Assembly (NCBI RefSeq): GCF_020177375.1
Contig: NZ_JAIWHV010000001.1
Location: 782,774-846,773 of the forward strand
Reading direction: 5' to 3'
DNA length: 64,000 bases
From: Saliphagus infecundisoli
GTDB lineage: Archaea; Halobacteriota; Halobacteria; Halobacteriales; Natrialbaceae
In this document: in pieces, positions 53,371 through 62,096 of the stretch
How the letters are laid out: the number at the start of each line of letters is the position of its first letter
Numbering within the stretch: position 1 is the first letter of the stretch
Notes under the pieces: model-generated
The model's input: the letters and a program-made list of their open reading frames with translations, nothing else
Databases searched by the model: none
Told to the model about the DNA's origin: nothing
Made by a program: the position numbers and the translations under genes

Positions 53371-54003
53371 TCAATCAGGGAGGTCGGCGGGCCGATCGAC
53401 GTCCCGGATCACCCCGGGGTCGCCGGTCTCGACGAGAACGCCCTCCTCCCGGAGGACCCCGCGGCCGCCGACGTCGCCCTCGAGACCCACGAGCGCGTCG
53501 AAGTGTTGCCGGTCGAAGAGGACGGGGTTTCCCCGCCTCCCGTCGGCCGCGGCCGCAAGCGCCGTCCCGCGTCCGGCTCGATAGGCACGACGGAGAGCCG
53601 AAACGGTTCCCGGATCGACGAACGGCATGTCGCCGAGCGCGATCAGGACCCCCGGCGCGTCCTCGGGAAGGGCGCCGATCCCAACCTCGACGGAGGTCGC
53701 CTGCCCCTCCCGATAACGGGGGTTCTCGACCGTTCGAACCGGGAGGTCGGACAGCGCCTCTCGCACCCGGTCGGCCTCGTGGCCGACGACGACCGTGACG
53801 GGCCCGACCCGGGAGTCGAGCAGCGTCCGGACCGCACGGACGACGACCGGCTCACCTCCGACGGGGACGAGGAGCTTGTTTTCCTTCCCGAAGCGCGTCC
53901 CCTCGCCTGCGGCGAGTACGAGGCCGGCGACCGCCCCACCCTCGTCGTCTCCGCTTCCATCGACCGCCCCTCTTTCGGGTGGTTCGACGACCGGGAGGCT
54001 CAT
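53371..54003 (-). CDS. MocA-like nucleotidyltransferase (molybdenum cofactor cytidylyltransferase)
   Basis: The 210-residue protein has the GT-A nucleotidyltransferase start GLVLAAGEGTRFGKENKLLV (about residues 27-46), VVVGHEADRVREAL, and the acceptor region GQATSVEVGIGALPEDAPGVLIALGDMPFVD. This matches MocA/MobA. Enzymes of the CO dehydrogenase family carry the cytosine-dinucleotide cofactor, so MocA activity is the likeliest reading in this setting. It overlaps moeA by 4 bases (ATGA) and faces a hydroxylase operon. The first 22 residues are acidic. Confidence 0.88.
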   Translation of the reverse strand: MSLPVVEPPERGAVDGSGDDEGGAVAGLVLAAGEGTRFGKENKLLVPVGGEPVVVRAVRTLLDSRVGPVTVVVGHEADRVREALSDLPVRTVENPRYREGQATSVEVGIGALPEDAPGVLIALGDMPFVDPGTVSALRRAYRAGRGTALAAAADGRRGNPVLFDRQHFDALVGLEGDVGGRGVLREEGVLVETGDPGVIRDVDRPADLPD

Positions 54004-55229
54004 CGGTAGGGACGGACGGCGACGCGGTCGCCGGCCTCGGCATCATCCGTGAGCACCGCTGCGCCGTCGGCTCGCGCGGCGCGCGTGCTCGAGGCGACCC
54101 GTCCCGCCGGAAAGCGCTCGGAAGCGAGCGCGAGCGGGGAGTCGGCGTGGCCGTAGGGCATCGCCTCCGGGAGCCCGCCGTCGCGCTCGGCGCGCGAGAG
54201 TGAGACCGGAACCCAGTACTCGAGGTCGTCGCCGCCGAGCGCGAGGTCCCGCGTCAGGGTGGCTTCGAGGGTCGGCTCCCTGCGCTGACCCGTGAAGAAC
54301 GGTTCCAGAACCGCCCGCGCGGCGGTGTGGGCCGCGATCGGCTTTCCCGGGACCGCGAAGGCGACGGCGCCGTCGAGGTCGGCGGCCGCGACCGGCTTGC
54401 CCGGTCTGATCCCGACACCGTGGAAGACGACCTCTCCCAACTCCCGGAGGGCGGCAACGGCGTGGTCCTTCCGACCGAGGCTCGTCCCGCCGGAGGTGAG
54501 CACGACGTCGTGGACTGCCGCGAGGTCGGCGATCCGCTCGCGGACGCGGCCGAGCTCGTCGGGGACGCTGCCCTTGAGGGTCGCCTCGTGGCTCCATTCA
54601 CGGACGAGGGCCGCGAGGGTCGGCGAGTCGCGGTCGGGCGAGCGCCCCTCGTGGATCTCCGTGCCGGTCGCGAGCACGCCCACCGAGAGCGGCTCGTGGA
54701 CGGGAACGGGTTCGATCCCGAGGTCCCGCAGGAGGATCGCGTCGGGGGCCGCGAGGCGTTCACCCTTCTCGAAAATCCGCTCGCCCCCGGCGACGTTCGA
54801 GCCGTGCTCGTAGACGTTCGTCCCCGGCTCTATGGAGGGACCGGTCAGCCGGCCGTCCTCGACGGCCGCCCGCTCCCGGTGCAGGACGGCGTCCGTTCCC
54901 TCGGGCAGGGGCGCGCCGGTCGCGATCCGGACGGCCTCGCCCTTCTCGACCCCTCCCGAATCGCTTTCGGGGAAGCGCTCGCCGACGACGGTAAGGGGGT
55001 AGTCGGCGGCCGCGTCGAGAGCGTAGCCGTCCATCGTTGCCTGCGAACGGGCGGGCAGGTCCCGGGACGCGTCGATCGACTCGGCGACCGTCCGGCCGGC
55101 GATCCGGTCTACGGGGGCCGTCGTCGCCGGCCGCTCGGTGAGGCACTCCGCGCGGAGGGCGAGGAGCCGATCGACCGCTTCCGTCCGCGAGAGGAGATCG
55201 AACCCGGAGGGATCCGTGCTATCGACCAT
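54000..55229 (-). CDS. moeA: Molybdopterin molybdenumtransferase MoeA-like
   Basis: The 409-residue protein inserts molybdate into adenylated molybdopterin. Motifs in order are ATMDGYALDAAADYP, IATGAPLPEGTDAV, VGVLATGTEIHEG, VVLTSGGTSLGRKDHAV, and the active-site stretch FHGVGIRPGKPVAAADLDG with VAFAVPGKPIAAHTAARAVL. A C-terminal domain IV follows. Its coupling with the MocA-like gene and divergence from the coxL-type gene suggest dedication to the adjacent hydroxylase. Another moeA may exist elsewhere for housekeeping. Confidence 0.93.
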   Translation of the reverse strand: MVDSTDPSGFDLLSRTEAVDRLLALRAECLTERPATTAPVDRIAGRTVAESIDASRDLPARSQATMDGYALDAAADYPLTVVGERFPESDSGGVEKGEAVRIATGAPLPEGTDAVLHRERAAVEDGRLTGPSIEPGTNVYEHGSNVAGGERIFEKGERLAAPDAILLRDLGIEPVPVHEPLSVGVLATGTEIHEGRSPDRDSPTLAALVREWSHEATLKGSVPDELGRVRERIADLAAVHDVVLTSGGTSLGRKDHAVAALRELGEVVFHGVGIRPGKPVAAADLDGAVAFAVPGKPIAAHTAARAVLEPFFTGQRREPTLEATLTRDLALGGDDLEYWVPVSLSRAERDGGLPEAMPYGHADSPLALASERFPAGRVASSTRAARADGAAVLTDDAEAGDRVAVRPYR

Positions 55230-55295
55230 GGCTCCGCTTGGCACGGGACGGTAATGGATTCGGGGGGTTCCGGAAGGAATGCGTTAATGTGGCTC

Positions 55296-55312
55296 CGTGT
55301 GAATTCCACACG
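55296..55312. promoter_or_regulatory. Perfect inverted repeat between moeA and the large-subunit gene
   Basis: CGTGTG (55296-55301) and CACACG (55307-55312) are perfect 6-base arms around AATTC. They are placed 40 bases before the large-subunit ATG and 67 bases before the divergent moeA ATG. A single regulator could control both transcription units. A GGAGGTG ribosome-binding site (55344-55350 region) precedes the ATG. Confidence 0.5.
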
Positions 55313-55351
55313 AACGATGACACGGGTACTCACGACCCCGGGGAGGTGGCG

Positions 55352-57697
55352 ATGCCGGTAGAGACCGTCGAGGCCGAGGACGTCCGCGCGGGCGAGTTCG
55401 CCGGCAGCGCCGTCAAGCGCCGCGAGGACCCCCACCTGCTGACGGGCGAGGCCCGCTACACCGACGACGTCCAGTACCCCCGGATGGCCCACCTGGCGCT
55501 TCTCGGCAGCCAGTACGGCCACGCCGAGATCGGCGCGATCGACACGAGCGCCGCCGAGGAGAGCGAGGGCGTCCTCGCGGTCTACACCCACGAGGACCTC
55601 ACGGAGTCCGGAATCGACGGAACGATGCCCGCCGCCGATCCCGAAAACGGCGTCGCCGTCGAGCGCCCCCTGCTCGCCCGGGAACGGGTCCGCTACCAGG
55701 GCCAGCCGGTCGCCGCGGTCGTCGCCGAGGGCCGCTACGACGCCTTCCGGGCGCTGGACCTGATCGAGGTCGAGTACGACCGCCTTGAGGCGGCCCCCGA
55801 ACTCGAGGACGCGCTCGCGGAGGGCGCCCCGAGGCTCCACGATGCCGCCGAGGGAAACGTCTGCTTCGAGTCCGAGACGGGCGACGAGGAGGCGACCGAG
55901 GAGGCCTTTTCGGACGCCGACCATACCGTGGCGCTCACCGTCGCGAACAACCGCGTGATCCCGACGGCGATGGAGCCGCGCGCGGCGGTCGCCCGGTACC
56001 GAAAGTCCGAGGACGCCCTGATCGTCGAGCTCTCGAGCCAGAATCCCCACTCGGTCCAGGACCGCTTATCGGACGTGCTCGACGTGCCCGAACACCGGGT
56101 GACGGTTCGGGTTCCGGACGTCGGCGGCGGCTTCGGCGCGAAGCTCCAGCCCTACTCCGGACACCTGCTCTCTGCGTGGTGTGCGATGGCCCTGGAGCGC
56201 CCGATAAAGTGGCAGGCCAGGCGGACCGACGACTTCCAGTCGATGGTCCACGCCCGCCACCAGGAGACCGAGATCGAGGCCGCGCTCTCGGCGGAGGGCG
56301 ACCTGCTGGGACTCCGGGGCCACATCGACGCCGACCTCGGGGGGTACGCCACCGGCGGCGGCGTCGGCATCCCACAGGGCACGGCGGCGATGCTCTGTGG
56401 CCAGTACGACGTCCCCGCGGGCCACGTCTCGGTCCGGGGTGTGTTCACCAACACGGCACCGATCTCGGCCTACCGGGGCGCGGGCCGGCCGGAAGCGGCC
56501 TACGTCATCGAACGACTCGGGAGCGCCTGTGCGCGGGAGTTGGAGATCGACCCCGCCGAGTTCCGCCGACGGAACTTCATCCCCTCCAAGGAGTTCCCGG
56601 TCGAGACCGCCCTCGGCCGGAGCTACGACAGCGGCGACTACGAGAAGACGCTCGATCGAGCCCTCGAGATCGTGGGTTACGACGGGTTTCGGCAGCGCCA
56701 GGAGGCGGCCCGCGAGGAAGAGAAGTACCTCGGAATCGGCTTCTCGTCGTACGTCGAGGTCTGTGGCGGAAGCTCGGGCGACATGGAAGGCGGGCTCGTC
56801 CGGATGAACCCCGAAGGCGGGGTCGTCGTCGGGACTGGTACCCAGGACACGGGCCAGGGCCACGCGACCAGCTTCGCCCAGGTCGTCGCCGACGAACTCG
56901 GCGTGGACTACGACGCGGTCGAAGTGATCGAGGGCGACACCGACCGCGTCCCCGAAGGTGGCGGCACCGCCGGCAGCCGGAGCCTCCCGATGGGCGGAGG
57001 CGCCCTGCGCGAGGCCGCCGGACGGCTCGTCGAGAAGGGGCGGACGATCGCGGCCCACCAGTTGGAGGCCAGTGAAGCGGACATCGAGTTCGACGACGGC
57101 GAGTTCCGGGTTCGCGGAGTGCCCGACCGGACGGTGACGATCGAGGCGGTCGCCGAGGCCGCTTACAGCCCCGGCGACCTCCCCGAGGGCGTCGATGCGG
57201 GGATGGAGGAGACGGCCTTCTTCACGCCCGAGGGGTCGACGGCACCGTTCGGCACCCACGTCGCGATCGTCGAGGTCGATCCCGACACGGGCGAGCTCGG
57301 CTTCGAGCGCTACGTGGCGGTTGACGACGTCGGCACGCAGATCAACCCGAAGCTGGTCGAGGGCCAGATCAAGGGCGGCATCGCCCAGGGGATCGGCCAG
57401 GCCGTCTACGAGGAGGGCCGCTACGACGAGAACGCGAACCTCGCCACCGGCTCGCTCCAGGACTACGCGATGCCCAAATCCTGGCAGCTTCCCGAGGTCG
57501 ACTGGGAGAGCACGGAGACGCCCTCGCCGAACAACCCGCTCGGCGCGAAAGGCGTCGGCGAGGCCGGAACGATCGCGGCGATGCCGGCCGTCGTCAACGC
57601 GGCGATCGACGCGCTCTCCCCGTTCGGGGTGGACGACCTCGATGCGCCGCTGTCCGAGGAGACCCTGTGGCGGGCAGCCCGGGGTGAGACGCGATGA
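55352..57697 (+). CDS. Molybdenum hydroxylase large subunit, cluster 2 (CoxL-like, form II)
   Basis: The 781-residue subunit has the same order as its paralogue at 40.4 kb: AVKRREDPHLLTGEARYTDD, VRVPDVGGGFGAKLQPYSGH, the active-site loop ISAYRGAGRPEAAYV, GTGTQDTGQGHATSF, and LGAKGVGEAGTIAAMP with the catalytic Glu. AYRGAGR identifies the form-II group, so CO is not the assumed substrate. The gene leads a seven-gene unit (L, CoxG, S, M, CoxD, CoxE, XdhC). A good ribosome-binding sequence GGAGG lies just before the ATG at 55352. Confidence 0.93.
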   Translation: MPVETVEAEDVRAGEFAGSAVKRREDPHLLTGEARYTDDVQYPRMAHLALLGSQYGHAEIGAIDTSAAEESEGVLAVYTHEDLTESGIDGTMPAADPENGVAVERPLLARERVRYQGQPVAAVVAEGRYDAFRALDLIEVEYDRLEAAPELEDALAEGAPRLHDAAEGNVCFESETGDEEATEEAFSDADHTVALTVANNRVIPTAMEPRAAVARYRKSEDALIVELSSQNPHSVQDRLSDVLDVPEHRVTVRVPDVGGGFGAKLQPYSGHLLSAWCAMALERPIKWQARRTDDFQSMVHARHQETEIEAALSAEGDLLGLRGHIDADLGGYATGGGVGIPQGTAAMLCGQYDVPAGHVSVRGVFTNTAPISAYRGAGRPEAAYVIERLGSACARELEIDPAEFRRRNFIPSKEFPVETALGRSYDSGDYEKTLDRALEIVGYDGFRQRQEAAREEEKYLGIGFSSYVEVCGGSSGDMEGGLVRMNPEGGVVVGTGTQDTGQGHATSFAQVVADELGVDYDAVEVIEGDTDRVPEGGGTAGSRSLPMGGGALREAAGRLVEKGRTIAAHQLEASEADIEFDDGEFRVRGVPDRTVTIEAVAEAAYSPGDLPEGVDAGMEETAFFTPEGSTAPFGTHVAIVEVDPDTGELGFERYVAVDDVGTQINPKLVEGQIKGGIAQGIGQAVYEEGRYDENANLATGSLQDYAMPKSWQLPEVDWESTETPSPNNPLGAKGVGEAGTIAAMPAVVNAAIDALSPFGVDDLDAPLSEETLWRAARGETR

Positions 57698-57760
57698 AGG
57701 GTGCGGAATCGGGACGGAACGGACGGCAGACGACTGCGACCGACCGACGGAGGACTACCA

Positions 57761-58381
57761 ATGGAATTCAGTGACACGTTCGAGATCGAGGGCGTAACGA
57801 CCGAGGAGGCATGGCTCGCGCTGTCCGACCCCGTGTTGATCGAGGAGTGTCTGCCGGGCTGTCAGTTCCTCGTCAGAGTCGAGGACGTCGGGGAGGACCC
57901 CGACGAGGTCGACTTCGACGCGCTGGCCGAGGAGGCCGACGGCGAGGAAAAGCCCCCTACGCTTCCGGAGGCCGACCCCGACGACGTCGCGGCCCGGGCG
58001 TTCGAGGAGAGCGGGCGGTACGCGACCCTCGTCGGGATCCAGGTCGGCAGCGTCAATCCCAGTTTCGAGACCATCGTGACGATCACGAAACGGGAGTTCC
58101 CCGAGATGCACGCGAGCGCGGAGGGGGGCTCCTCGAGCAGTTCGTTCGAACTCGATTCGGGGATGATCCTGAGCGAGACCGACGACGGCGTCGAAGTCGA
58201 CTGGTGGGCCGAAACCGACGTCTTCGGGAAGGTCGCCCGGATGGGCCAGCGGGTGATGAACCCGGTCGCGAACCAGGTCGTCAACCGCTTCTTCAGCGAC
58301 GTCGAGGACCGGATCTCGGAGGTCGACGACGAGTCCTCGAGCTTCCGCGAGCGCGTGAGAGACGTCGTCTCGAGGGGCTGA
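57761..58381 (+). CDS. coxG: CoxG-like SRPBCC protein
   Basis: The 206-residue protein has the START/SRPBCC cavity fold of the CO dehydrogenase subunit G family: MEFSDTFEIEGVTTEEAWLA, DPVLIEECLPGCQFLVR and the late VDWWAETDVFGKVARMGQR. In known systems CoxG anchors or helps recruit the hydroxylase to the membrane. Here a long acidic insert sits near residues 50-85. A GGAGG ribosome-binding site is 8-9 bases upstream. The start at 57761 is chosen for this and for the family N-terminus. Confidence 0.9.
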   Translation: MEFSDTFEIEGVTTEEAWLALSDPVLIEECLPGCQFLVRVEDVGEDPDEVDFDALAEEADGEEKPPTLPEADPDDVAARAFEESGRYATLVGIQVGSVNPSFETIVTITKREFPEMHASAEGGSSSSSFELDSGMILSETDDGVEVDWWAETDVFGKVARMGQRVMNPVANQVVNRFFSDVEDRISEVDDESSSFRERVRDVVSRG

Positions 58382-58382
58382 G

Positions 58383-58886
58383 ATGGCTACCCACGAGATC
58401 AGCCTGACGGTCAACGGCGAGGATCGGGGGCTCGAGGTCGAGTCGGGGACGCTGCTCGTCCACGCCCTGCGCGATCAGCTGGGGTATACGGGTCCGAACG
58501 TCGGCTGCGAGTCCACCGTCTGTGGGGCCTGCACCGTCCGGGTCGACGGCGACAGCGTCAAGTCCTGTACGGTGCTCGCGGTCCAGGCCGACGGCAGCGA
58601 GGTGACGACGGTGTCGGGACTCGCCGACGGCGACGACCTCCACCCCCTCCAGGAGAGCTTTCGGGACGAACACGCCCTCCAGTGTGGCTACTGCACGCCG
58701 GGAATGCTGATGAGTTCGCTCTCGCTGCTCGAACGGGAACCCGATCCCGACCGCGAGGAGATCAGGGAGGGAATCGAGGGCAACCTCTGTCGGTGTACGG
58801 GCTACGAGCCGATCGTCGACGCCGTCGAGGCGGCAGCGGGCGAGATGCGCGGCGGGACCGACGCCGCGAGCGAGGAGGGCGAGTAG
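58383..58886 (+). CDS. Molybdenum hydroxylase [2Fe-2S] subunit, cluster 2 (CoxS-like)
   Basis: The 167-residue subunit has GCESTVCGACTVRVDGDSVK with KSCTV and, later, QCGYCTPGMLMSSLSLL and NLCRCTGYEPI, covering both [2Fe-2S] sites. It is one base after coxG and directly followed by the FAD subunit gene. It is clearly paralogous to the 39.1-kb protein, sharing the HALRDxLGYTGPxVGCE pattern and the same domain order. It connects the molybdenum and FAD sites. Confidence 0.93.
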   Translation: MATHEISLTVNGEDRGLEVESGTLLVHALRDQLGYTGPNVGCESTVCGACTVRVDGDSVKSCTVLAVQADGSEVTTVSGLADGDDLHPLQESFRDEHALQCGYCTPGMLMSSLSLLEREPDPDREEIREGIEGNLCRCTGYEPIVDAVEAAAGEMRGGTDAASEEGE

Positions 58887-59753
58887 ATGTACCCGCCCGC
58901 ATTCGATTACCTCCGCGCCGAAAGCGTCGAGGAGGCTCTCGACTTGCTTTCCGACACCGAGGACGCCGAACTCCTCGCGGGCGGCCACAGCCTGCTGCCG
59001 ACGATCAAGTCCGGCCTCGCCGATCCCGGCACCCTGATCGACGTGGGCGGGATCGACGACCTTTCGGGCGTCGAGACCACCGAGGAGGGGGTGTGGATCG
59101 GCGCGACGACGACGTACGCCGACGCCTTGAAGAGTGAGACTCTCGCCGAGCGCGCGCCGGCGGTCGCCGACGCCATCGGCGAGATCGGCGACGTCCAGGT
59201 CCGCAATCGGGGAACCGTCGGCGGTAACGTCGCCCACGCCGATCCCGCCTCGGACCTTCCTGGACCCTTGCTCGCGGCCGATGCGACGGTCCACGTCCGG
59301 GGCGCCGACGGCGAGCGGTCGATCCCGATCGACGACTACTTCCTCGCGATGTACGCGACGGCCATAGAGGAGGGCGAGATCGTCACCGGGATCGAGATCC
59401 CTGCCTGCGAGGGAAGCGGTGCGTACGTCAAGAAGACCAGCCCTTCCTCGGGATACGCCGTCGTCGGCGTCGGGGTCCGCCTCGCGGTCTCCGGCGGCGA
59501 GATCGAGTCCGCGCGGGTCGGGGCCAACGGCGCCTTCGGCTACGGCCGCCGACTCGGCCCGGTCGAGGAGTTCCTCGCGGGCGAAACGATCGACGGCGGC
59601 GACGTGGCGGCGGAGGCAGGCGAGCGTGCGACCGCGGACGTCGAGGAGTGGGAGCTGATCGAGGACATCGACACCTCGAGCGAGTTTCGCGGACGGCTCC
59701 TCGAAGCGTACGCCGAACGGGCCGTCGATCGAGCGCTCGATCGGGCGGGCTGA
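58887..59753 (+). CDS. Molybdenum hydroxylase FAD subunit, cluster 2 (CoxM-like)
   Basis: The 288-residue protein has the FAD loops LLAGGHSLLPTIKSGLADPG (about residues 30-49) and QVRNRGTVGGNVAHADPASD (about 101-120). The canonical AGGHSL is kept here, unlike the GGQSL of the first cluster. The C-terminal domain contains KTSPSSGYAVVGVGVRLAV. It starts immediately after the CoxS stop (TAGATG), without overlap. Confidence 0.92.
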   Translation: MYPPAFDYLRAESVEEALDLLSDTEDAELLAGGHSLLPTIKSGLADPGTLIDVGGIDDLSGVETTEEGVWIGATTTYADALKSETLAERAPAVADAIGEIGDVQVRNRGTVGGNVAHADPASDLPGPLLAADATVHVRGADGERSIPIDDYFLAMYATAIEEGEIVTGIEIPACEGSGAYVKKTSPSSGYAVVGVGVRLAVSGGEIESARVGANGAFGYGRRLGPVEEFLAGETIDGGDVAAEAGERATADVEEWELIEDIDTSSEFRGRLLEAYAERAVDRALDRAG

Positions 59754-59805
59754 CCGACGCGTGACCGCCGCGCGTTTTTAGGCGACGGGCCCCTAGTCGC
59801 GGGCA

Positions 59806-60792
59806 ATGGGAACAGACGACGATGGCGGGGACGATCCCGGATCGGCGGCCGCCGCGGCGGCCCCGTTCGCGGACGTAGACGAGGAGCGGCTTCGAGAGGT
59901 ATTCGAGGCGGAGTCCTACGTGGCCGACGACGAGATCGTAACGACGGTCCTGCTCGCGCTTCGGCTCGGCAAGCCGCTGTTGATCGAGGGCGAGCCGGGA
60001 AGCGGGAAGACCGAGCTCGGGAAAGTCCTCGCCGGCGGCTTCTCGACCGACCTCGTCCGGCTCCAGTGTTACGAGGGTCTGGCCGCCGAGAACACCCTCT
60101 ACGAGTGGAACTACACGAAACAGCTCCTGGCCGTCCAGGCCGGCGAGGGCGGGGTCGAGGACGGTGGCGGTTCCGGGGAAGCCGGCGCGGACGGCGACGG
60201 CGACGAACGATCGGTCTTCGACCGCGACTACCTCCTCGAGCGCCCCCTCCTTGAGGCGCTTTCAGGAGACGGCGACCGGCCGCCGATACTTCTCATCGAC
60301 GAGGTCGATCGCGCCGACGAGGAGTTCGAAGCCCTTCTTCTGGAGGTGCTCTCTGACTTCCAGGTATCGATTCCCGAACTCGGCACCGTCAGTGCCGACC
60401 GGCCGCCGGTCGTGATCGTCACCTCGAACCGGACCCGGGGGTTGAGCGACGCCCTCAAACGGCGGTGTCTCTACCTCCACATCGACCCGCCGTCCTTCGA
60501 GAAGGAGCGGGCGATCGTCGAGCGGAAGGTGCCCGAACTCGACGCCGCGGTCGCCGCCGAACTCTGCGGGGTCGTCGCCCGATTGCGCGAGGAGCCACTG
60601 CTCAAGCAGCCCGGGGTCGCGGAGACCCTGGACTGGGCGCGGGCCGTTCGGGAACTGGACGGCGAGGGGGAAGGCCTCGAGCCGGCGACGGTCCGGAACA
60701 CTTTGGGCTGTCTCCTGAAGGAGGCCGAGGACGTCGAGCGGGTGGACGACGACCTGATAGAGCGGGTCGTCGCCGACGCGACGGCGGAGTAA
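59806..60792 (+). CDS. coxD: MoxR-type AAA+ ATPase (CoxD-like)
   Basis: The 328-residue AAA+ ATPase has Walker A IEGEPGSGKTELGKVL (about residues 62-77), Walker B ILLIDEVDRADEEF, and SNRTRGLSDALKRRCLYLHI as sensor/arginine-finger region. In CO dehydrogenase systems CoxD helps complete the sulfurated Mo-Cu centre together with the VWA protein CoxE. An acidic Gly-rich insert of about 25 residues lies near 115-140. A TATA-like TTTTTAGG (about 59774-59781) suggests an additional promoter. Confidence 0.92.
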   Translation: MGTDDDGGDDPGSAAAAAAPFADVDEERLREVFEAESYVADDEIVTTVLLALRLGKPLLIEGEPGSGKTELGKVLAGGFSTDLVRLQCYEGLAAENTLYEWNYTKQLLAVQAGEGGVEDGGGSGEAGADGDGDERSVFDRDYLLERPLLEALSGDGDRPPILLIDEVDRADEEFEALLLEVLSDFQVSIPELGTVSADRPPVVIVTSNRTRGLSDALKRRCLYLHIDPPSFEKERAIVERKVPELDAAVAAELCGVVARLREEPLLKQPGVAETLDWARAVRELDGEGEGLEPATVRNTLGCLLKEAEDVERVDDDLIERVVADATAE

Positions 60793-60794
60793 CC

Positions 60795-62048
60795 GTGTTC
60801 GAGAACGAGGAGGGCACCGACCTTGAGGCGGCCCGCGAGCGGACGCTCGGGGCTCTCGTCTCGTTCTCGCGGGCGCTCCGCCGGGAAGGGGTCTCGGTGC
60901 CCGCCGACGGCTCCCTGGTCGCGGCCCGCGCCCTCGCGACGGTCGGGCTCTCCGATCGCGAACGGGTCCGGGCGGCTCTGAAGGCCGCGCTGGTCGCGGG
61001 TCCCGACGAGGAGGACGTCTTCGAGCGGCTGTTTCCCTCCTTCTGGCGCCAGTTCGCCGGCGAGGGCGATTTCTGGACGCCGCCCGCACAGGACGGGCCG
61101 GACGCCGGAGAGCCCGCGCCCGTCGAGGCGGCTCCCGAGAGCGGGGGCGGCGAGGACACGAACGGATCGGATGCTGGCAGGGACGGCGGGACGGTCGCCC
61201 GCCGCGGCGGGTCCACCAGTGAAACCGAGAGCGCCGACCCTGTTTCCGACGGGACCAGTGCCGCCGTCTACAGCCCCGTCGGGAGCACGGAGCGGGTCGA
61301 TGCGATCGGCCGCGAGGACGCGACGCTCGAGCGCTCGATCGATCGGCTGGGGCGGGCGCTCGCGCGCCTCCGGGGGCGGCAGGTCACCCAGTCGGGCGAC
61401 GAGCGCCCGGACGTCAGGCGCGCGCTCCGGCGTGCGGGCGGGGGCGTCCCGCTCCCGCTGCCGACGGCGGGTCGCGACGAGCGGGCGGTCCGGGCGCTCG
61501 TCCTTGCGGACGTGAGCCGGTCGGTGCTCGACACGGTGGACCGCCCGTTCCTGCTCGCGGCACTGGGCCACATGACCCGCGAGTGGCGCGAGGTCCGCAC
61601 CTTTCTCTTCGATACCGACGTCCGGGAGGTCACGCGGGCGATCGGGTCGAGAGACGCGGGGACGGCCTTAGAGCGTGCCGAGGCCGAGTGGGGCGGGGGG
61701 ACCCGGATCGGGGAGGCGATCGCGGCGATCCGTCGGGCGCATCCCGGCGCGGTCGACCGGGACACCGTCGTCCTCGTCGCGAGCGACGGGCTCGAGGTCG
61801 GTGACGTCGCGGAGCTAGAGGAGGGGATGGCGTGGCTGTCGGGGGCGAGTGCGGGCGTGCTCTGGCTGAACCCGCTCGCGGGCTCCCCCGAGTACGAGCC
61901 GACCTGCCGGGGGATGGCCGCCGCGTTGCCCTACGTGGACGGCCTGTTCGCGTTCGCCGGGCCCGGGGACGTCCGGGAGGTCGCCCGTCAGCTCGAGCGC
62001 CAGGGGTTGTCGGGGTCGATCGGCTACGAATACGACCCGCGGCCGTGA
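60795..62048 (+). CDS. coxE: VWA-domain protein (CoxE-like)
   Basis: The 417-residue product starts at GTG, 2 bases after coxD. An N-terminal helical region (about 1-90) is followed by a disordered Gly/Ser/Asp-rich linker (about 100-160). A C-terminal von Willebrand A domain contains the metal-dependent adhesion motif LVLADVSRSVLD and WGGGTRIGEAIAAIRR. CoxE-like proteins partner with the CoxD ATPase in active-site assembly of molybdenum hydroxylases. Presence of both shows this locus can mature its enzyme by itself. Confidence 0.9.
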   Translation: MFENEEGTDLEAARERTLGALVSFSRALRREGVSVPADGSLVAARALATVGLSDRERVRAALKAALVAGPDEEDVFERLFPSFWRQFAGEGDFWTPPAQDGPDAGEPAPVEAAPESGGGEDTNGSDAGRDGGTVARRGGSTSETESADPVSDGTSAAVYSPVGSTERVDAIGREDATLERSIDRLGRALARLRGRQVTQSGDERPDVRRALRRAGGGVPLPLPTAGRDERAVRALVLADVSRSVLDTVDRPFLLAALGHMTREWREVRTFLFDTDVREVTRAIGSRDAGTALERAEAEWGGGTRIGEAIAAIRRAHPGAVDRDTVVLVASDGLEVGDVAELEEGMAWLSGASAGVLWLNPLAGSPEYEPTCRGMAAALPYVDGLFAFAGPGDVREVARQLERQGLSGSIGYEYDPRP

Positions 62049-62096
62049 CCCCGATGCGGGCGCAAACGATAGGCGTCCGCAACCCGAAGGGGGCGT

